Shown piece by piece: positions 50,621-59,966 of a stretch of DNA of 64,000 bases. Under the pieces are notes generated by a model. The model was not told where the DNA came from, searched no databases, and saw only the letters and a list, made by a program, of their open reading frames with translations. This DNA comes from Microbacterium cremeum (GTDB lineage: Bacteria; Actinomycetota; Actinomycetes; Actinomycetales; Microbacteriaceae). The translations under genes and the position numbers were made by a program. The stretch is taken from assembly GCF_015277855.1 (NCBI RefSeq), contig NZ_CP063812.1, positions 1,798,001 to 1,862,000 of the forward strand. The letters run 5' to 3'. How positions within the stretch are numbered: the stretch's first letter is position 1; every line of letters begins with the position of its first letter.

Positions 50621-52015
50621 ATGCTGCACAAGCGGGAATCCATCAGGGACGAGCTGCTCGACGAGGTCTTCGCGTCGTCGGATCTGTCGATCTCGATGCC
50701 GAAGTACCGGATCCCCGAGACCGAGCATCTCGCCCGCCACGCGTACCAGGTCGTCTCGGACGAGCTCATGATGGACGGCAACTCGCGCCAGAACCTGGCC
50801 ACGTTCTGCCAGACCTGGCTGGAGCCAGAGGTCCGTCAGCTCATGAACGAGACCCTCGACAAGAACATGGTCGACAAGGACGAGTACCCGCAGACCGCGG
50901 CGATCGAAGCGCGCTGCGTGCACATGCTCGCCGACCTGTGGAACTCGCCCGACGCGGTGAACACGCTCGGCACCTCCACGACCGGATCGAGCGAGGCGGC
51001 GATGCTCGGTGGCATGGCGCTGCTGTGGAACTGGCGTGCTCGGCGGCGGGCGGCGGGCAAGCCGACCGACAAGCCGAACCTCATCTCGGGGCCGGTGCAG
51101 GTGTGCTGGCACAAGTTCGCCCGCTACTGGGATGTCGAGCTCCGTGAGATCCCCATGGAGGGCGACCGCCTGCTGATGACCCCCGACGAGGTCCTGAAGC
51201 GGGTCGACGAGAACACGATCGGCGTCGTGCCGACGCTGGGCGTCACCTTCACCGGTGGGTTCGAACCCGTGCAGGCGGTGAGCGAGGCGCTCGACAAGCT
51301 CCAGGCCGAGACCGGTCTCGACATCCCGATCCACGTCGACGGTGCGAGCGGCGGCTTCCTTGCGCCGTTCACCGCCCCCGACATCGTGTGGGACTTCCGG
51401 CTGCCCCGCGTCAAGTCGATCAACACCTCCGGCCACAAGTTCGGGCTCGCTCCGCTCGGCGTCGGCTGGATCGTGTGGCGGGACGCCGAGAACCTGCCCG
51501 AGGACCTGATCTTCAACGTGAACTACCTCGGCGGGAACATGCCGACGTTCGCGCTGAACTTCTCGCGACCCGGCGGCCAGATCGTCGCCCAGTACTACAA
51601 CTTCGTCCGGCTCGGGAAGGAGGGCTATCGCAAGGTCCACCAGTCCTGCTACGACACCGCGATGTTCCTCGCCGCCGAGATCGGCAAGCTCGAGCACTTC
51701 GAGATCATCAATGACGGAAGCCCCGAAGCCGGCATCCCCGCGGTGTCGTGGAAGCTGAAGGAGGGCGTCGAGCATCCGTTCACCCTGTTCGATCTCGCCG
51801 ACCGCCTGCGCGCCCGTGGATGGCAGGTGCCCGCGTACACGATGCCGGCCGACCGCGAGGACCTCGCCGTCCAGCGCATCCTCGTGCGCGTCGGATTCAG
51901 TCGTGATGAGGCGTCGCTTCTCATGGACGACTACCGCGCCGCGATCGCGCACTTCGACCGGCATCCGATCACGGTGCCCATGACGGAGGAGGAAGCAGGT
52001 TCCTTCCACCACTGA
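50621..52015 (+). CDS. gadB: Glutamate decarboxylase
   Basis: PLP enzyme converting glutamate to GABA and CO2 with proton consumption, 464 residues (E. coli GadB 466). PLP lysine is K273 in [16 protein letters not shown]; also [18 protein letters not shown] and [13 protein letters not shown]. The C-terminus ends GSFHH, comparable with the SFKHT end of E. coli GadB whose histidine shuts the active site at neutral pH, so pH gating may be kept. There is no adjacent glutamate/GABA antiporter. The ATG at 50621 is chosen for its AAGGAG site. Confidence 0.94.
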   Translation: MLHKRESIRDELLDEVFASSDLSISMPKYRIPETEHLARHAYQVVSDELMMDGNSRQNLATFCQTWLEPEVRQLMNETLDKNMVDKDEYPQTAAIEARCVHMLADLWNSPDAVNTLGTSTTGSSEAAMLGGMALLWNWRARRRAAGKPTDKPNLISGPVQVCWHKFARYWDVELREIPMEGDRLLMTPDEVLKRVDENTIGVVPTLGVTFTGGFEPVQAVSEALDKLQAETGLDIPIHVDGASGGFLAPFTAPDIVWDFRLPRVKSINTSGHKFGLAPLGVGWIVWRDAENLPEDLIFNVNYLGGNMPTFALNFSRPGGQIVAQYYNFVRLGKEGYRKVHQSCYDTAMFLAAEIGKLEHFEIINDGSPEAGIPAVSWKLKEGVEHPFTLFDLADRLRARGWQVPAYTMPADREDLAVQRILVRVGFSRDEASLLMDDYRAAIAHFDRHPITVPMTEEEAGSFHH

Positions 52016-52055
52016 ACCGCGAGACCCGAGTACGACACCGACCGCGAAGCACGCG

Positions 52056-52718
52056 ATGCGCACACCCCGAGCCCGAACCACGAGACTGCGGCGCGAGTCC
52101 TGGGGATTCGCCATCGGATCGCTGTTCTTCGCGCTCGGTGTCGTCCCCTGGTACGCCGACGCCGTCGGCGCGGTATGGGACGCGGCGACGTTCTTCGCCG
52201 GTTCGGTCTTCTTCACGCTGGCGGCGTTCATCCAGCTGGCACTGAGCGGCCGGCGTCCGCCGCATCGCTCGTCATCGCCGGCTGAGTTCGCCGACTGGTG
52301 GTCGGCGGCGGTGCAGTTCCTCGGAACGCTCCTGTTCAACGTCAGTACCGGCGCGGTGCTGGTGGGCGCCCTTCAGCAGTCGTCGACCGCGTCGACGGGC
52401 TGGGTTCCGGATGCCTGGGGGTCGGCGGCGTTCCTCCTCTCGAGCGCCGCAGCCCTCGTGGCGGCCTACCGGCGCCACGAGCTGTGGGATCCCGACGCCA
52501 GGACCGCTCACGGCACGTGGCTCAACATGGCCGGATCCGTCGCGTTCGGCTTCTCGGCCGTCGGCGCGTACGTCCTCCCGGCGACGGCGGAGGTCTTCGA
52601 CATGCGCTGGGTGAACGTGGGCACGTTCGTGGGCGCGGTGTGCTTCTTCCTCGCCGCCGTGCTCGCGCGGCGGTCGATGGAATACGAGGAGCGGCATTCG
52701 CGGTTGCCCTCAGCATGA
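52056..52718 (+). CDS. Multi-span membrane protein, YrhK-like
   Basis: 220 residues with about six hydrophobic segments: 15-35, 42-62, 85-105, 118-138, 155-175 and 183-205. The last region (WVNVGTFVGAVCFFLAAVLARR) and the first (SWGFAIGSLFFALGVVP) resemble the repeats of the YrhK-like family. No function is known. It starts 40 bp after gadB on the same strand and overlaps the DsbA-like gene by 4 bp, so all three may share a transcript. Confidence 0.8.
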   Translation: MRTPRARTTRLRRESWGFAIGSLFFALGVVPWYADAVGAVWDAATFFAGSVFFTLAAFIQLALSGRRPPHRSSSPAEFADWWSAAVQFLGTLLFNVSTGAVLVGALQQSSTASTGWVPDAWGSAAFLLSSAAALVAAYRRHELWDPDARTAHGTWLNMAGSVAFGFSAVGAYVLPATAEVFDMRWVNVGTFVGAVCFFLAAVLARRSMEYEERHSRLPSA

Positions 52719-53395
52719 CGGATGCCATCAAGATCGACGTGTGGAGCGACATCGCCTGCCCCTGGTGCTACATCGGCAAGCGGAATCTCGAGAAGGGACT
52801 GGCCGAGGCATCCGCTGATGACGACGCCCCCGCAGTCGAGGTGACGTTCCACTCGTTCGAGCTGTCGCCCGACACACCCGTCGATTTCGAGGGCGGCGAG
52901 GCCGAGTACCTGGCCACGCACAAGGGGATCTCCGCCACGCAGGCGCAGCAGATGCTGGAGCGCGTCACCGGCGTCGCCGCCGAGGCGGGCCTGGAGTACC
53001 GGTTCGACATCCTCCAGCACACGAACACCGTGAAGGCGCACGAGCTGCTGCACTTCGCGAAGGAGCAGGGGCGTCAGCGCGAGCTCACCGAGCGCCTGAT
53101 GTCGGCGTACTTCACCGAGGGCCGCCACCTCGGCCGCGAGGACGAGCTCGTGGAGCTGGCGACGGATGCCGGACTCGACGCCGACGCGGCACGCGAGGCG
53201 CTGCGCAGCGGCCGGTTCCTCGACGCGGTGCGCGCCGATCAGGCGCAGGCGGCGGCTTACGGGATCAACGGCGTGCCGTTCTTCGTGATCGACGGAAAGT
53301 ACGGCGTGTCGGGTGCGCAGCCTGCAGAGGCGTTCGCGCAGATCGTCCGCCAGGTGTGGGCCGAGCACCGCGAGCCGGTGACGGCCGCGGGCTGA
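52715..53395 (+). CDS. DsbA-family thioredoxin-fold oxidoreductase (FrnE-like)
   Basis: 226-residue cytoplasmic-type DsbA-fold protein without signal peptide. The redox motif is CPWC in DIACPWCYIGKRNLEKGL (about residue 15), and the cis-proline loop is GINGVPFFVIDGKYGVSGAQP near the end. The family includes FrnE and 2-hydroxychromene isomerase-like proteins and is linked to oxidative stress tolerance. It is convergent with a peroxidase gene 9 bp away. Confidence 0.92.
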   Translation: MTDAIKIDVWSDIACPWCYIGKRNLEKGLAEASADDDAPAVEVTFHSFELSPDTPVDFEGGEAEYLATHKGISATQAQQMLERVTGVAAEAGLEYRFDILQHTNTVKAHELLHFAKEQGRQRELTERLMSAYFTEGRHLGREDELVELATDAGLDADAAREALRSGRFLDAVRADQAQAAAYGINGVPFFVIDGKYGVSGAQPAEAFAQIVRQVWAEHREPVTAAG

Positions 53396-53404
53396 CCGGC
53401 GGCG

Positions 53405-53908
53405 TCAGCGCGGCAGGTGCGCCTCGATGACCTCGACGATCGCGGGGTCGTCGGGCTTGACCTTGGAACGGAACCGGTGAACCGAGCCCTCGGGGGTGAT
53501 CACGAACTTCTCGAAGTTCCACCCGACCCGGCCCTTCTTGCCGTCCGCGTCGCGCGTCCGCTTGAGCTCCTTGTAGAGCGGGGCGGCCTTGCCGCCGTTG
53601 ACGTTGACCTTGTCGAACACGGGGAACGTCACCCCCCACGTCGTGGAGCAGTACTCGAGGATGTCGTCGATCGAGCCCGGCTCCTGCCCCATGAACTGGT
53701 TGCAGGGGAATCCCAGCACCGTGAAGCCGCGGTCGGCGTAGGCGCGCTGCAGCTGCTCGAGCTGCTCGTACTGCGGCGTGAGCCCGCACCGGGACGCCAC
53801 ATTCACGACGAGCAGGACGTTGCCCGCGTAGTCGGACAGCGTCGCGGTGCCTCCGTCGGCAGTCTGGAAGGGGATCTCGCGCAGGTCGGTCGTGGTCGCC
53901 TCGGTCAT
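53405..53908 (-). CDS. Glutathione peroxidase family thiol peroxidase
   Basis: 167 residues with the peroxidatic cysteine in NVASRCGLTPQY (about residue 40), then LGFPCNQFMGQEPG with the resolving cysteine and the WNFEKFVI motif. It is the Cys form common in bacteria and is normally reduced by thioredoxin or, in actinobacteria, mycothiol/mycoredoxin, rather than glutathione. The ATG at 53908 follows TAGCCT by 6 nt on the minus strand. Confidence 0.94.
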   Translation of the reverse strand: MTEATTTDLREIPFQTADGGTATLSDYAGNVLLVVNVASRCGLTPQYEQLEQLQRAYADRGFTVLGFPCNQFMGQEPGSIDDILEYCSTTWGVTFPVFDKVNVNGGKAAPLYKELKRTRDADGKKGRVGWNFEKFVITPEGSVHRFRSKVKPDDPAIVEVIEAHLPR

Positions 53909-53914
53909 ATCCCC

Positions 53915-53920
53915 AGGCTA
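53915..53920 (-). promoter_or_regulatory. Leaderless-type -10 box of the peroxidase gene
   Basis: TAGCCT on the minus strand, then 6 nt and the ATG at 53908. Confidence 0.55.
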
Positions 53921-53956
53921 TGCCCTCCGATTCAGCGAAGCGCCGGATTCCTCTGG

Positions 53957-53962
53957 GAGAAT
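53957..53962 (+). promoter_or_regulatory. Weak leaderless-type -10 box of dusB
   Basis: GAGAAT ends 6 nt before the GTG at 53969. Only the second and last positions match TANNNT. Confidence 0.35.
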
Positions 53963-53968
53963 GAACTC

Positions 53969-55135
53969 GTGACCACTGCTCTCGCGCCCGCGCGGACCCT
54001 CCGCATCGGGCCCATCGACCTCGACGCGCCGGTCGTGCTCGCGCCGATGGCGGGGATCACCAACACGGCATTCCGGCGACTGTGTCGCGAGTACGGCGCC
54101 GGCCTCTACGTCAGCGAGATGATCACGACGCGTGCCCTGGTGGAGCGCAACGCGACGACGATGCGGCTCATCACGCACCATGAGTCCGAGACGCCGCGCT
54201 CCATCCAGCTGTACGGGGTCGACCCGGCGACCACCGAGGCTGCGGTGCGCCTCCTCGTCGAGGAGGATCGCGCCGATCACATCGACCTGAACTTCGGCTG
54301 CCCGGTCCCGAAGGTGACGCGCAAGGGCGGAGGCGCCGCGCTGCCGTGGAAGATCGGCCTGTTCCGCGACATCGTCACGCGTGCCGCGCGCGCCGCCGGC
54401 GATGTGCCGTTGACGGTGAAGATGCGCAAGGGCATCGACGCCGACCACCTGACCTACCTCGACGCCGGGCGCATCGCGGAGGATGCCGGCGTCGCGGCCG
54501 TCGCCCTGCACGCCCGCACGGCCTCCGAGTTCTACTCGGGCGAGGCGGACTGGTCGGCGATCGCGAAGCTCAAGGAGACGGTCACCAGCATCCCGGTGCT
54601 CGGCAACGGCGACATCTGGTCCGCCGACGACGCCGTGCGCATGATGGTCGAGACCGGCTGCGACGGCGTGGTCGTCGGACGCGGATGCCTCGGCCGGCCG
54701 TGGCTGTTCGGTGATCTCGCCCGGGCCCTCGGCTCGCCCGGCGCGGCCCCGGGTCAGCCCGTCGACGCGACGCTCGGCTTCGTCGCCCGGGCCTTCCGGC
54801 GGCACGCGGAGCTGCTCGTGGAGTTCTTCGAGGACGAGGGCCGCGGATGCCGCGACATCCGCAAGCACGTCGCGTGGTACTTCAAGGGGTACCCGGTGGG
54901 CGGCGACCTGCGCGCGAAGCTCGCGACCGTCTCGAGCCTCGACGAGATCGACGCGCTCCTCGCCACGATGGAACTCGACGCCCCCTACCCGGGCGCCGCG
55001 GCAGAGGGCCAGCGCGGGCGCGCCGGCAGCCCGAAGCGCCCGGCACTGCCTGACGGGTGGCTGGATTCCCGCGAGCTCGGGGCCGAGGCATCGTGCGCCC
55101 TCGCCGAAGCGGAACTCGACCACAGTGGTGGGTGA
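53969..55135 (+). CDS. dusB: tRNA-dihydrouridine synthase
   Basis: Flavoenzyme reducing uridines of tRNA, 388 residues. FMN-binding start VVLAPMAGITNTAFRRLC, catalytic cysteine in DLNFGCPVPKVTRKGGGAAL (about residue 112), then VALHARTASEFYSG, GNGDIWSADDA and VVVGRGCLGRPWLFGDL. The start is GTG at 53969; an ATG at 53961 is out of frame. It leads the dusB-dgt-dnaG operon and overlaps dgt by about 8-11 bp. Confidence 0.95.
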   Translation: MTTALAPARTLRIGPIDLDAPVVLAPMAGITNTAFRRLCREYGAGLYVSEMITTRALVERNATTMRLITHHESETPRSIQLYGVDPATTEAAVRLLVEEDRADHIDLNFGCPVPKVTRKGGGAALPWKIGLFRDIVTRAARAAGDVPLTVKMRKGIDADHLTYLDAGRIAEDAGVAAVALHARTASEFYSGEADWSAIAKLKETVTSIPVLGNGDIWSADDAVRMMVETGCDGVVVGRGCLGRPWLFGDLARALGSPGAAPGQPVDATLGFVARAFRRHAELLVEFFEDEGRGCRDIRKHVAWYFKGYPVGGDLRAKLATVSSLDEIDALLATMELDAPYPGAAAEGQRGRAGSPKRPALPDGWLDSRELGAEASCALAEAELDHSGG

Positions 55136-56465
55136 CCTCGTCGGCTCGTCCGACCGTCCCACCGGTTACGACGACGCGGATGCCGCCCGCTTCCATGCCG
55201 AGCACCACCGGTCGCAGCGCGACGACTTCGCGCGGGACCGGGCGCGGGTGCTTCACTCGGCGGCACTGCGGCGCCTCGCTGCGAAGACGCAGGTGCTCAG
55301 CCCCGCCAGCCCCGCCGACTTCGCTCGCAATCGGCTGACGCACTCGCTCGAGGTCGCCCAGGTGGGGCGTGAGCTCGCCACGGCGCTCGATCTCGCGGCC
55401 GACGTCGTCGACACCGCCTGCCTGAGCCACGACCTCGGCCACCCGCCGTTCGGCCACAACGGCGAGCGCGCGCTGAACGAGTGGTCCGAAGACATCGGGG
55501 GCTTCGAGGGGAACGCCCAGACGCTGCGGATCCTCACCCGGCTCGAGCCCAAGGTGATCGACGACGGACGCAGCTTCGGCCTGAACCTCACGCGCGCCAG
55601 CCTCGACGCGTCGTGCAAGTACCCGTGGACCTCGGATCACCCGCTGCCGGATCCGGGAGGGCGGCTGAAGTTCGGCGTGTACCCGGACGACGAGCCGGTC
55701 TTCCGGTGGCTGCGCGAGGACGCACCGGGGCGCGTGCGGTGCATCGAGGCCGAGGTGATGGACCTCTCGGACGACATCGCCTATTCGGTGCATGACTTCG
55801 AGGACGCCATCGTCAACGGCTACCTCGACCCTGCGCGACTCGCCGACGCGGGCGAGCACGATGCACTGGTCACCGCGATCCAGTCGTGGGTCGGGTTCGA
55901 CTTCGCCCGCGACGAGCTCGAGGACGCGCTGTTCCGGCTGACCCGCATCCCGGAGTGGATCGACGGCTTCGACGGCACGCGCGCGGACCTCGCGCGCCTG
56001 AAGAACCTCACGTCCGACCTGATCGGGCGTTTCGCGCGAGCCGCGACGACGGCCACGCGCGAGGCGTATGCGGCGAGCGTGCTCACGCGCTACCGCGGCC
56101 ACCTCGTGGTGCCGCGCGTCGTGGAGGCCGAGATGGCGGTGCTCAAGGGCATCATCGGCGCCGCCGTCGTCTCGATCGAGGGTCGCAAAGATCTGTACAA
56201 GGAGCAGCGCCGCCTGCTCAAGCGGCTCGCGACGGCGTTGTGGGAGCGACCCGAGGCGCTCGATCCGCTGCACGGCCAGGACTTCGCCGCAGCCGAGACG
56301 GATGCCGCACGCCGGCGTGTCGTCGTCGACCAGGTCGCGAGCCTCACCGATCAGCTCGCGATCGCGTGGCACGGCGCCCTCATCGCGCCGGTGGATGCGG
56401 CATCCGTCGGCATCTGGGCTCCGGGCGCACGGCCCGTCGACGCGCGATCGCGCGAGGGCCGCTGA
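55125..56465 (+). CDS. dgt: Deoxyguanosinetriphosphate triphosphohydrolase-like protein
   Basis: HD-domain dNTP triphosphohydrolase, about 446 residues. The HD motif is split as usual: RNRLTHSLEVAQVGR, then CLSHDLGHPPFGHNGERAL with the metal His-Asp, and DLSDDIAYSVHDFEDAI with the last aspartate. It precedes dnaG in nearly all actinobacteria and likely tunes dNTP pools for replication. GTG codons at 55125 and 55128 both fit the start. Confidence 0.94.
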   Translation: MVGDLVGSSDRPTGYDDADAARFHAEHHRSQRDDFARDRARVLHSAALRRLAAKTQVLSPASPADFARNRLTHSLEVAQVGRELATALDLAADVVDTACLSHDLGHPPFGHNGERALNEWSEDIGGFEGNAQTLRILTRLEPKVIDDGRSFGLNLTRASLDASCKYPWTSDHPLPDPGGRLKFGVYPDDEPVFRWLREDAPGRVRCIEAEVMDLSDDIAYSVHDFEDAIVNGYLDPARLADAGEHDALVTAIQSWVGFDFARDELEDALFRLTRIPEWIDGFDGTRADLARLKNLTSDLIGRFARAATTATREAYAASVLTRYRGHLVVPRVVEAEMAVLKGIIGAAVVSIEGRKDLYKEQRRLLKRLATALWERPEALDPLHGQDFAAAETDAARRRVVVDQVASLTDQLAIAWHGALIAPVDAASVGIWAPGARPVDARSREGR

Positions 56466-58324
56466 TGGCAGGGCGGATCCGTCAGGCCGACGTCGACGAG
56501 GTGAAGGCGCGGACGAACATCGCCGACATCATCGGCGAGCGGGTCGCCCTGAAGTCGGCGGGCGTCGGCTCGATGAAGGGATTGTGCCCGTTCCACGACG
56601 AGCGCAGTCCGAGCTTCAACGTGCGCCCCCAGGCGGGGTTCTATCACTGCTTCGGCTGCGGCGAGTCCGGCGATGTGTACTCGTTCCTGCGGGCGATGGA
56701 TCACGTCTCGTTCACCGAGGCGGTCGAGCGGCTCGCTTCGCGCATCGGGTACACGCTGCACTACGAGGACGGCGGCGCGGCCCCCGAGCACAGCGGACGC
56801 GCCCGGCTGTACGCCGCCAACGCGGCGGCGGCGGAGTTCTTCCGCGGACAGCTGACCTCATCGGAGGCCGACACCGCCCGGCGGTTCCTCGGGCAGCGTG
56901 GCTTCGACGCCGGCGCCGCCGCGCACTTCGGGGTCGGCTACGCGCCCAAGGGCTGGTCGTCGATGCTCGCGGCGCTGAGATCGCAGGGATTCAGCGACGA
57001 GGAGCTCAGCTCGGCGGGCCTGGTGTCGCAAGGGCAGCGCGGCGTCTACGACCGGTTCCGTGGCCGGCTCGTGTGGCCGATCCGCGACGTCACCGGTCAG
57101 GTGATCGGGTTCGGCGCACGGAAGCTCTTCGACGACGACCAGGGTCCCAAGTACCTCAACACGCCCGAGACGACGATCTACAAGAAGGCCCAGGTGCTTT
57201 ACGGGCTCGATCTCGCCAAGCGCGACATCTCGCGCGAGCACCGCGTCGTCGTGGTCGAGGGCTACACCGACGTCATGGCGTGCCACCTGGCCGGCATCAC
57301 GACGGCCGTCGCGACGTGCGGCACCGCGTTCGGCTCGGACCACATCACGGTGCTCCGCCGGGTGATGGGCGACGACTCGACCTCGGGCGAAGTGGTGTTC
57401 ACCTTCGATCCGGATGCCGCAGGCCAGAAGGCAGCGCTGCGGGCGTTCGCCGATGCCAAGCGGTTCAACGCCCAGACGTACGTCGCGACCGGCCCCGAAG
57501 GACTCGATCCCTGCGACCTGCGCCTCGCCCGCGGCGACGGCGCCGTGCGCGCCCTGGTCGAGACCAAGGTACCGATGGTCGAATTCGTGCTCGACCAGCG
57601 CATCTCGGGGTACGACCTCGCGAGCGTCGAGGGCCGCGTCGGGGCACTGCGGTCCGCAGCCCCCGTGGTCGCCGAACTGCGCGACCCGCTGCTGCAGCCC
57701 GAGTACGTCCGCGTGCTGGCCCGGCGGCTCGGGATGGACACCGAGGACGTGAGACGCGAGGTCGATCGCGCGGGTCGCGGCGGTGGCGCCTCGCGGCGGG
57801 AGAGCGGTCCGCAGCCCGCGTCGGCGCCGGCGCCGGGTGCGGAGTCCGGACTACGCGTGGGGATTGCTGACCTGCCGCGCACGCCCGAGGCCGGCCTCGA
57901 GCGCGACGCGCTCATGGGGGTGCTGCAGTTCGGTCACCGCCTCGACCAAGCCCTGATCGAGCGGGCACTCGAGCCGCCGATGCGTCACCCCGCCCTCGAC
58001 GCCGTCCGCGGCGCCGTGCGCGCCGCCGGCGACCGGCAGCGGCCCGGATGGGCGATCGACGCGCTCGATGCCGTGCGCGAGCCGTACCGCACACTCGGTG
58101 CGGAGCTGCTCGCCGGGGACTTCCCCGCGTTGAGCGACGACGCGGCGGTGGCATCGGCCGGAGACCTGCTGCGACGGCTCGTGATGAGGGCCCTCGACCG
58201 TGAGAAGGCCGAACTGCTGGGCGCGATCCAGCGCGTGCCCCCCGACTCGGAGGAGGGGCGCCGCATCCGGATCCTGCTGCGCGAGCTGGACGCGCAGCGA
58301 CGGACCCTCGCCGACGAGGCGTGA
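56465..58324 (+). CDS. dnaG: DNA primase
   Basis: Primer synthesis for replication, 619 residues. CHC2 zinc finger near the N-terminus (GLCPFHDERSPSFNVRPQAGFYHCFGCGESGD), then the catalytic core with TOPRIM motifs VVVEGYTDVMACHLAG and FTFDPDAAGQKAALRAF. The C-terminal DnaB-binding domain (about 450-619) follows a Ser/Gly/Pro linker. The ATG shares a base with the dgt stop. Confidence 0.97.
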   Translation: MAGRIRQADVDEVKARTNIADIIGERVALKSAGVGSMKGLCPFHDERSPSFNVRPQAGFYHCFGCGESGDVYSFLRAMDHVSFTEAVERLASRIGYTLHYEDGGAAPEHSGRARLYAANAAAAEFFRGQLTSSEADTARRFLGQRGFDAGAAAHFGVGYAPKGWSSMLAALRSQGFSDEELSSAGLVSQGQRGVYDRFRGRLVWPIRDVTGQVIGFGARKLFDDDQGPKYLNTPETTIYKKAQVLYGLDLAKRDISREHRVVVVEGYTDVMACHLAGITTAVATCGTAFGSDHITVLRRVMGDDSTSGEVVFTFDPDAAGQKAALRAFADAKRFNAQTYVATGPEGLDPCDLRLARGDGAVRALVETKVPMVEFVLDQRISGYDLASVEGRVGALRSAAPVVAELRDPLLQPEYVRVLARRLGMDTEDVRREVDRAGRGGGASRRESGPQPASAPAPGAESGLRVGIADLPRTPEAGLERDALMGVLQFGHRLDQALIERALEPPMRHPALDAVRGAVRAAGDRQRPGWAIDALDAVREPYRTLGAELLAGDFPALSDDAAVASAGDLLRRLVMRALDREKAELLGAIQRVPPDSEEGRRIRILLRELDAQRRTLADEA

Positions 58325-58372
58325 CACGCCGCACCGTTGGTATCGGCGGCGTCCGCAAGGCAGGATGAGGGC

Positions 58373-59161
58373 ATGCCCCGACGACGAGACGCTGAGGTCG
58401 CGATCCACTGCTCGGATCTCTCGATCGCGCGCGTTGCGCGGGGCGGATCGACGGCGCGAGTCATCGACGGCGTGTCATTCGTGCTCGAGCACCGTGCCGC
58501 CCTCGCTCTCATGGGGCCCACCGGCGCCGGCAAGTCGTCGCTCGCCGCCGTCCTCGCCGGGGCTGACGAGTCCGGGCTCGCCGTGGTCGGCGGCACGGCG
58601 CACGTCGAGGGGATCCCGGTGCGCCGTCCCGGGCGGGCGCACCGCCTGCTCACCTACTACTGCGGCCACCTGCCGCAGTCGGCGGGCGCGCGCCTGCCTG
58701 CGAGGCTCACCGTCGGCGAGGTGATCGGCGAGCCCATCACCAGCCGGGACCGGCGCGTGAACCAGCGAGCTCTCGCTGTTCGCGTGTCGGCGCTGCTCGA
58801 CGAGATGATGCTGCCGCTCGGCGTGGCTGCCAAGTATCCCTATGAGCTCAGCGCCGGAATGCGCCAGCGCGTCGCCATCGCGCGGGCGCTCGTGCTCCAG
58901 CCGCGCGTGCTGATCGCCGACGAGCCGTTCGCGAACCTCGACGTCGAGGTGCGCAAGGCTGTCCGCGACGCGATCCTGCGCCGTCGTCACGACTTCGGCA
59001 TGGCGGCGCTCGTCGTCACGAACGATGCGGAAGTCGTCCGCGAACTCGACGCCGACGTGCTCGTGCTCCGCGGCGGCCACGCCGTCGCGTACGGGCACGG
59101 CACCCGCGACCTGCTGTGGACACCGAGCGCGGAGGCCGACCGGCGGCTCGTCGGGTCGTGA
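58373..59161 (+). CDS. Orphan ABC transporter ATP-binding protein, dipeptide/nickel type
   Basis: 262-residue ATPase. Walker A is GPTGAGKSS, the Q-loop region lies near LPQSAGARLPARLTVGEVIGEP, the signature is LSAGMRQRVAIARAL (a Dpp/Opp/Nik variant), and Walker B is VLIADEPFANLD. The D-loop aspartate follows, and the switch histidine position reads TND. Only the ATPase is present: no permease or binding protein lies within the window on either side. The usual H-loop histidine appears to be replaced (LVVTNDAEVVREL). It may serve a transporter elsewhere or have a non-transport role. Confidence 0.88.
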   Translation: MPRRRDAEVAIHCSDLSIARVARGGSTARVIDGVSFVLEHRAALALMGPTGAGKSSLAAVLAGADESGLAVVGGTAHVEGIPVRRPGRAHRLLTYYCGHLPQSAGARLPARLTVGEVIGEPITSRDRRVNQRALAVRVSALLDEMMLPLGVAAKYPYELSAGMRQRVAIARALVLQPRVLIADEPFANLDVEVRKAVRDAILRRRHDFGMAALVVTNDAEVVRELDADVLVLRGGHAVAYGHGTRDLLWTPSAEADRRLVGS

Positions 59162-59179
59162 CCATCCGCCCGCGGTGTC

Positions 59180-59207
59180 ATGACCACCCCGCGGGCTTTG
59201 CTAATAT
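59180..59207 (+). promoter_or_regulatory. Promoter of tRNA-Asn
   Basis: ATGACC (59180-59185), a 16-bp spacer and a near-perfect TAATAT (59202-59207), 32 bp before the tRNA. Confidence 0.6.
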
Positions 59208-59238
59208 GGACTGGTTGCCCGCGCGAGAGCGCGGACAT

Positions 59239-59311
59239 TCCTCCATAGCTCAATTGGCAGAGCAATCGGCTGTTAACCGATAGGTTCTTGGTTCGAGTCC
59301 AAGTGGGGGAG
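59239..59311 (+). tRNA. tRNA-Asn (anticodon GTT)
   Basis: Cloverleaf with acceptor TCCTCCA/TGGGGGA (one U-G pair), D arm GCTC..GAGC, anticodon stem ATCGG/CCGAT around CTGTTAA (anticodon GTT), and T arm CTTGG-TTCGAGT-CCAAG. Discriminator G at 59311. CCA is not encoded. Confidence 0.97.
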
Positions 59312-59312
59312 C

Positions 59313-59344
59313 GAAAGCCCCGAGGCTCCACCCTCGGGGCTTTC
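59313..59344. terminator. Terminator between tRNA-Asn and def
   Basis: GAAAGCCCCGAGG (59313-59325) pairs perfectly with CCTCGGGGCTTTC (59332-59344) around a 6-nt loop. The stem begins with A and ends with T runs, so it can work in both directions for the convergent tRNA and def. Confidence 0.88.
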
Positions 59345-59364
59345 TTCGTGCGCTGCGCGTGTCG

Positions 59365-59931
59365 TCAGGCGTCGAGGTCGTCGATCCCCGGGGTCCAGGC
59401 CTGGCCAGGCCGACCCCAGCCGCGCTTGCGGGCGATCTTCTGAACCGTCTTCCAGTCGCTGTCGCCGAGACGGTCGACGTAGAGCACGCCGTCGAGGTGG
59501 TCGAACTCGTGCTGCATGATGCGCGCCCGCCACCCGTCGACCTGGATCCGCACCGGCTCGCCATCGAGGTCGGTGCCCGTCACGAGCACCTCGTCGGAAC
59601 GGCGGAGCGGGAACCGCTCGCCGGGGAACGACAGGCACCCCTCGGACTCCTCGTCGGGATCGGGTTCGCCGGGCTCGGCCGGGCGCATCCACAGCTCGGG
59701 GTTGAGGATCACGCCGCGCCACGGGTTGCCGTCGTCGTCGGCGTACGAATACGTGTAGATGCGCAGCGGCACGCCGACCTGCGGGGCGGCCAGGCCGACG
59801 CCGGGCGCGGCATCCATCGTCTCGAACATGTCGGCGACGAGCTCGCGGACCTCGTCGGTGATCGCCTCGACGGGCGACGCGGGGGAGTGGAGGACGGGAT
59901 CGCCCATGATGCGAATCGGGAGAACGGCCAC
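59365..59931 (-). CDS. def: Peptide deformylase
   Basis: Removes the N-formyl group from nascent proteins, 188 residues. The three family motifs are intact: GVGLAAPQVG, EGCLSFPG with the metal cysteine, and QHEFDHLDG with two metal histidines. The C-terminal tail (WKTVQKIARKRGWGRPGQAW) is longer than in E. coli and typical of actinobacteria. GTG start at 59931, 6 nt after TAGGCT on the minus strand. Confidence 0.96.
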   Translation of the reverse strand: MAVLPIRIMGDPVLHSPASPVEAITDEVRELVADMFETMDAAPGVGLAAPQVGVPLRIYTYSYADDDGNPWRGVILNPELWMRPAEPGEPDPDEESEGCLSFPGERFPLRRSDEVLVTGTDLDGEPVRIQVDGWRARIMQHEFDHLDGVLYVDRLGDSDWKTVQKIARKRGWGRPGQAWTPGIDDLDA

Positions 59932-59937
59932 GCCTCG

Positions 59938-59966
59938 AGCCTATCCGGGGTGGCTGCGGCTAGTGT
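59938..59966. promoter_or_regulatory. Symmetric divergent promoter, def and DMT transporter gene
   Basis: TAGGCT on the minus strand (59938-59943) ends 6 nt before the def start, and TAGTGT on the plus strand (59961-59966) ends 6 nt before the transporter start. The spacing between them is 17 bp, identical to the DedA/pabB promoter. Confidence 0.6.
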
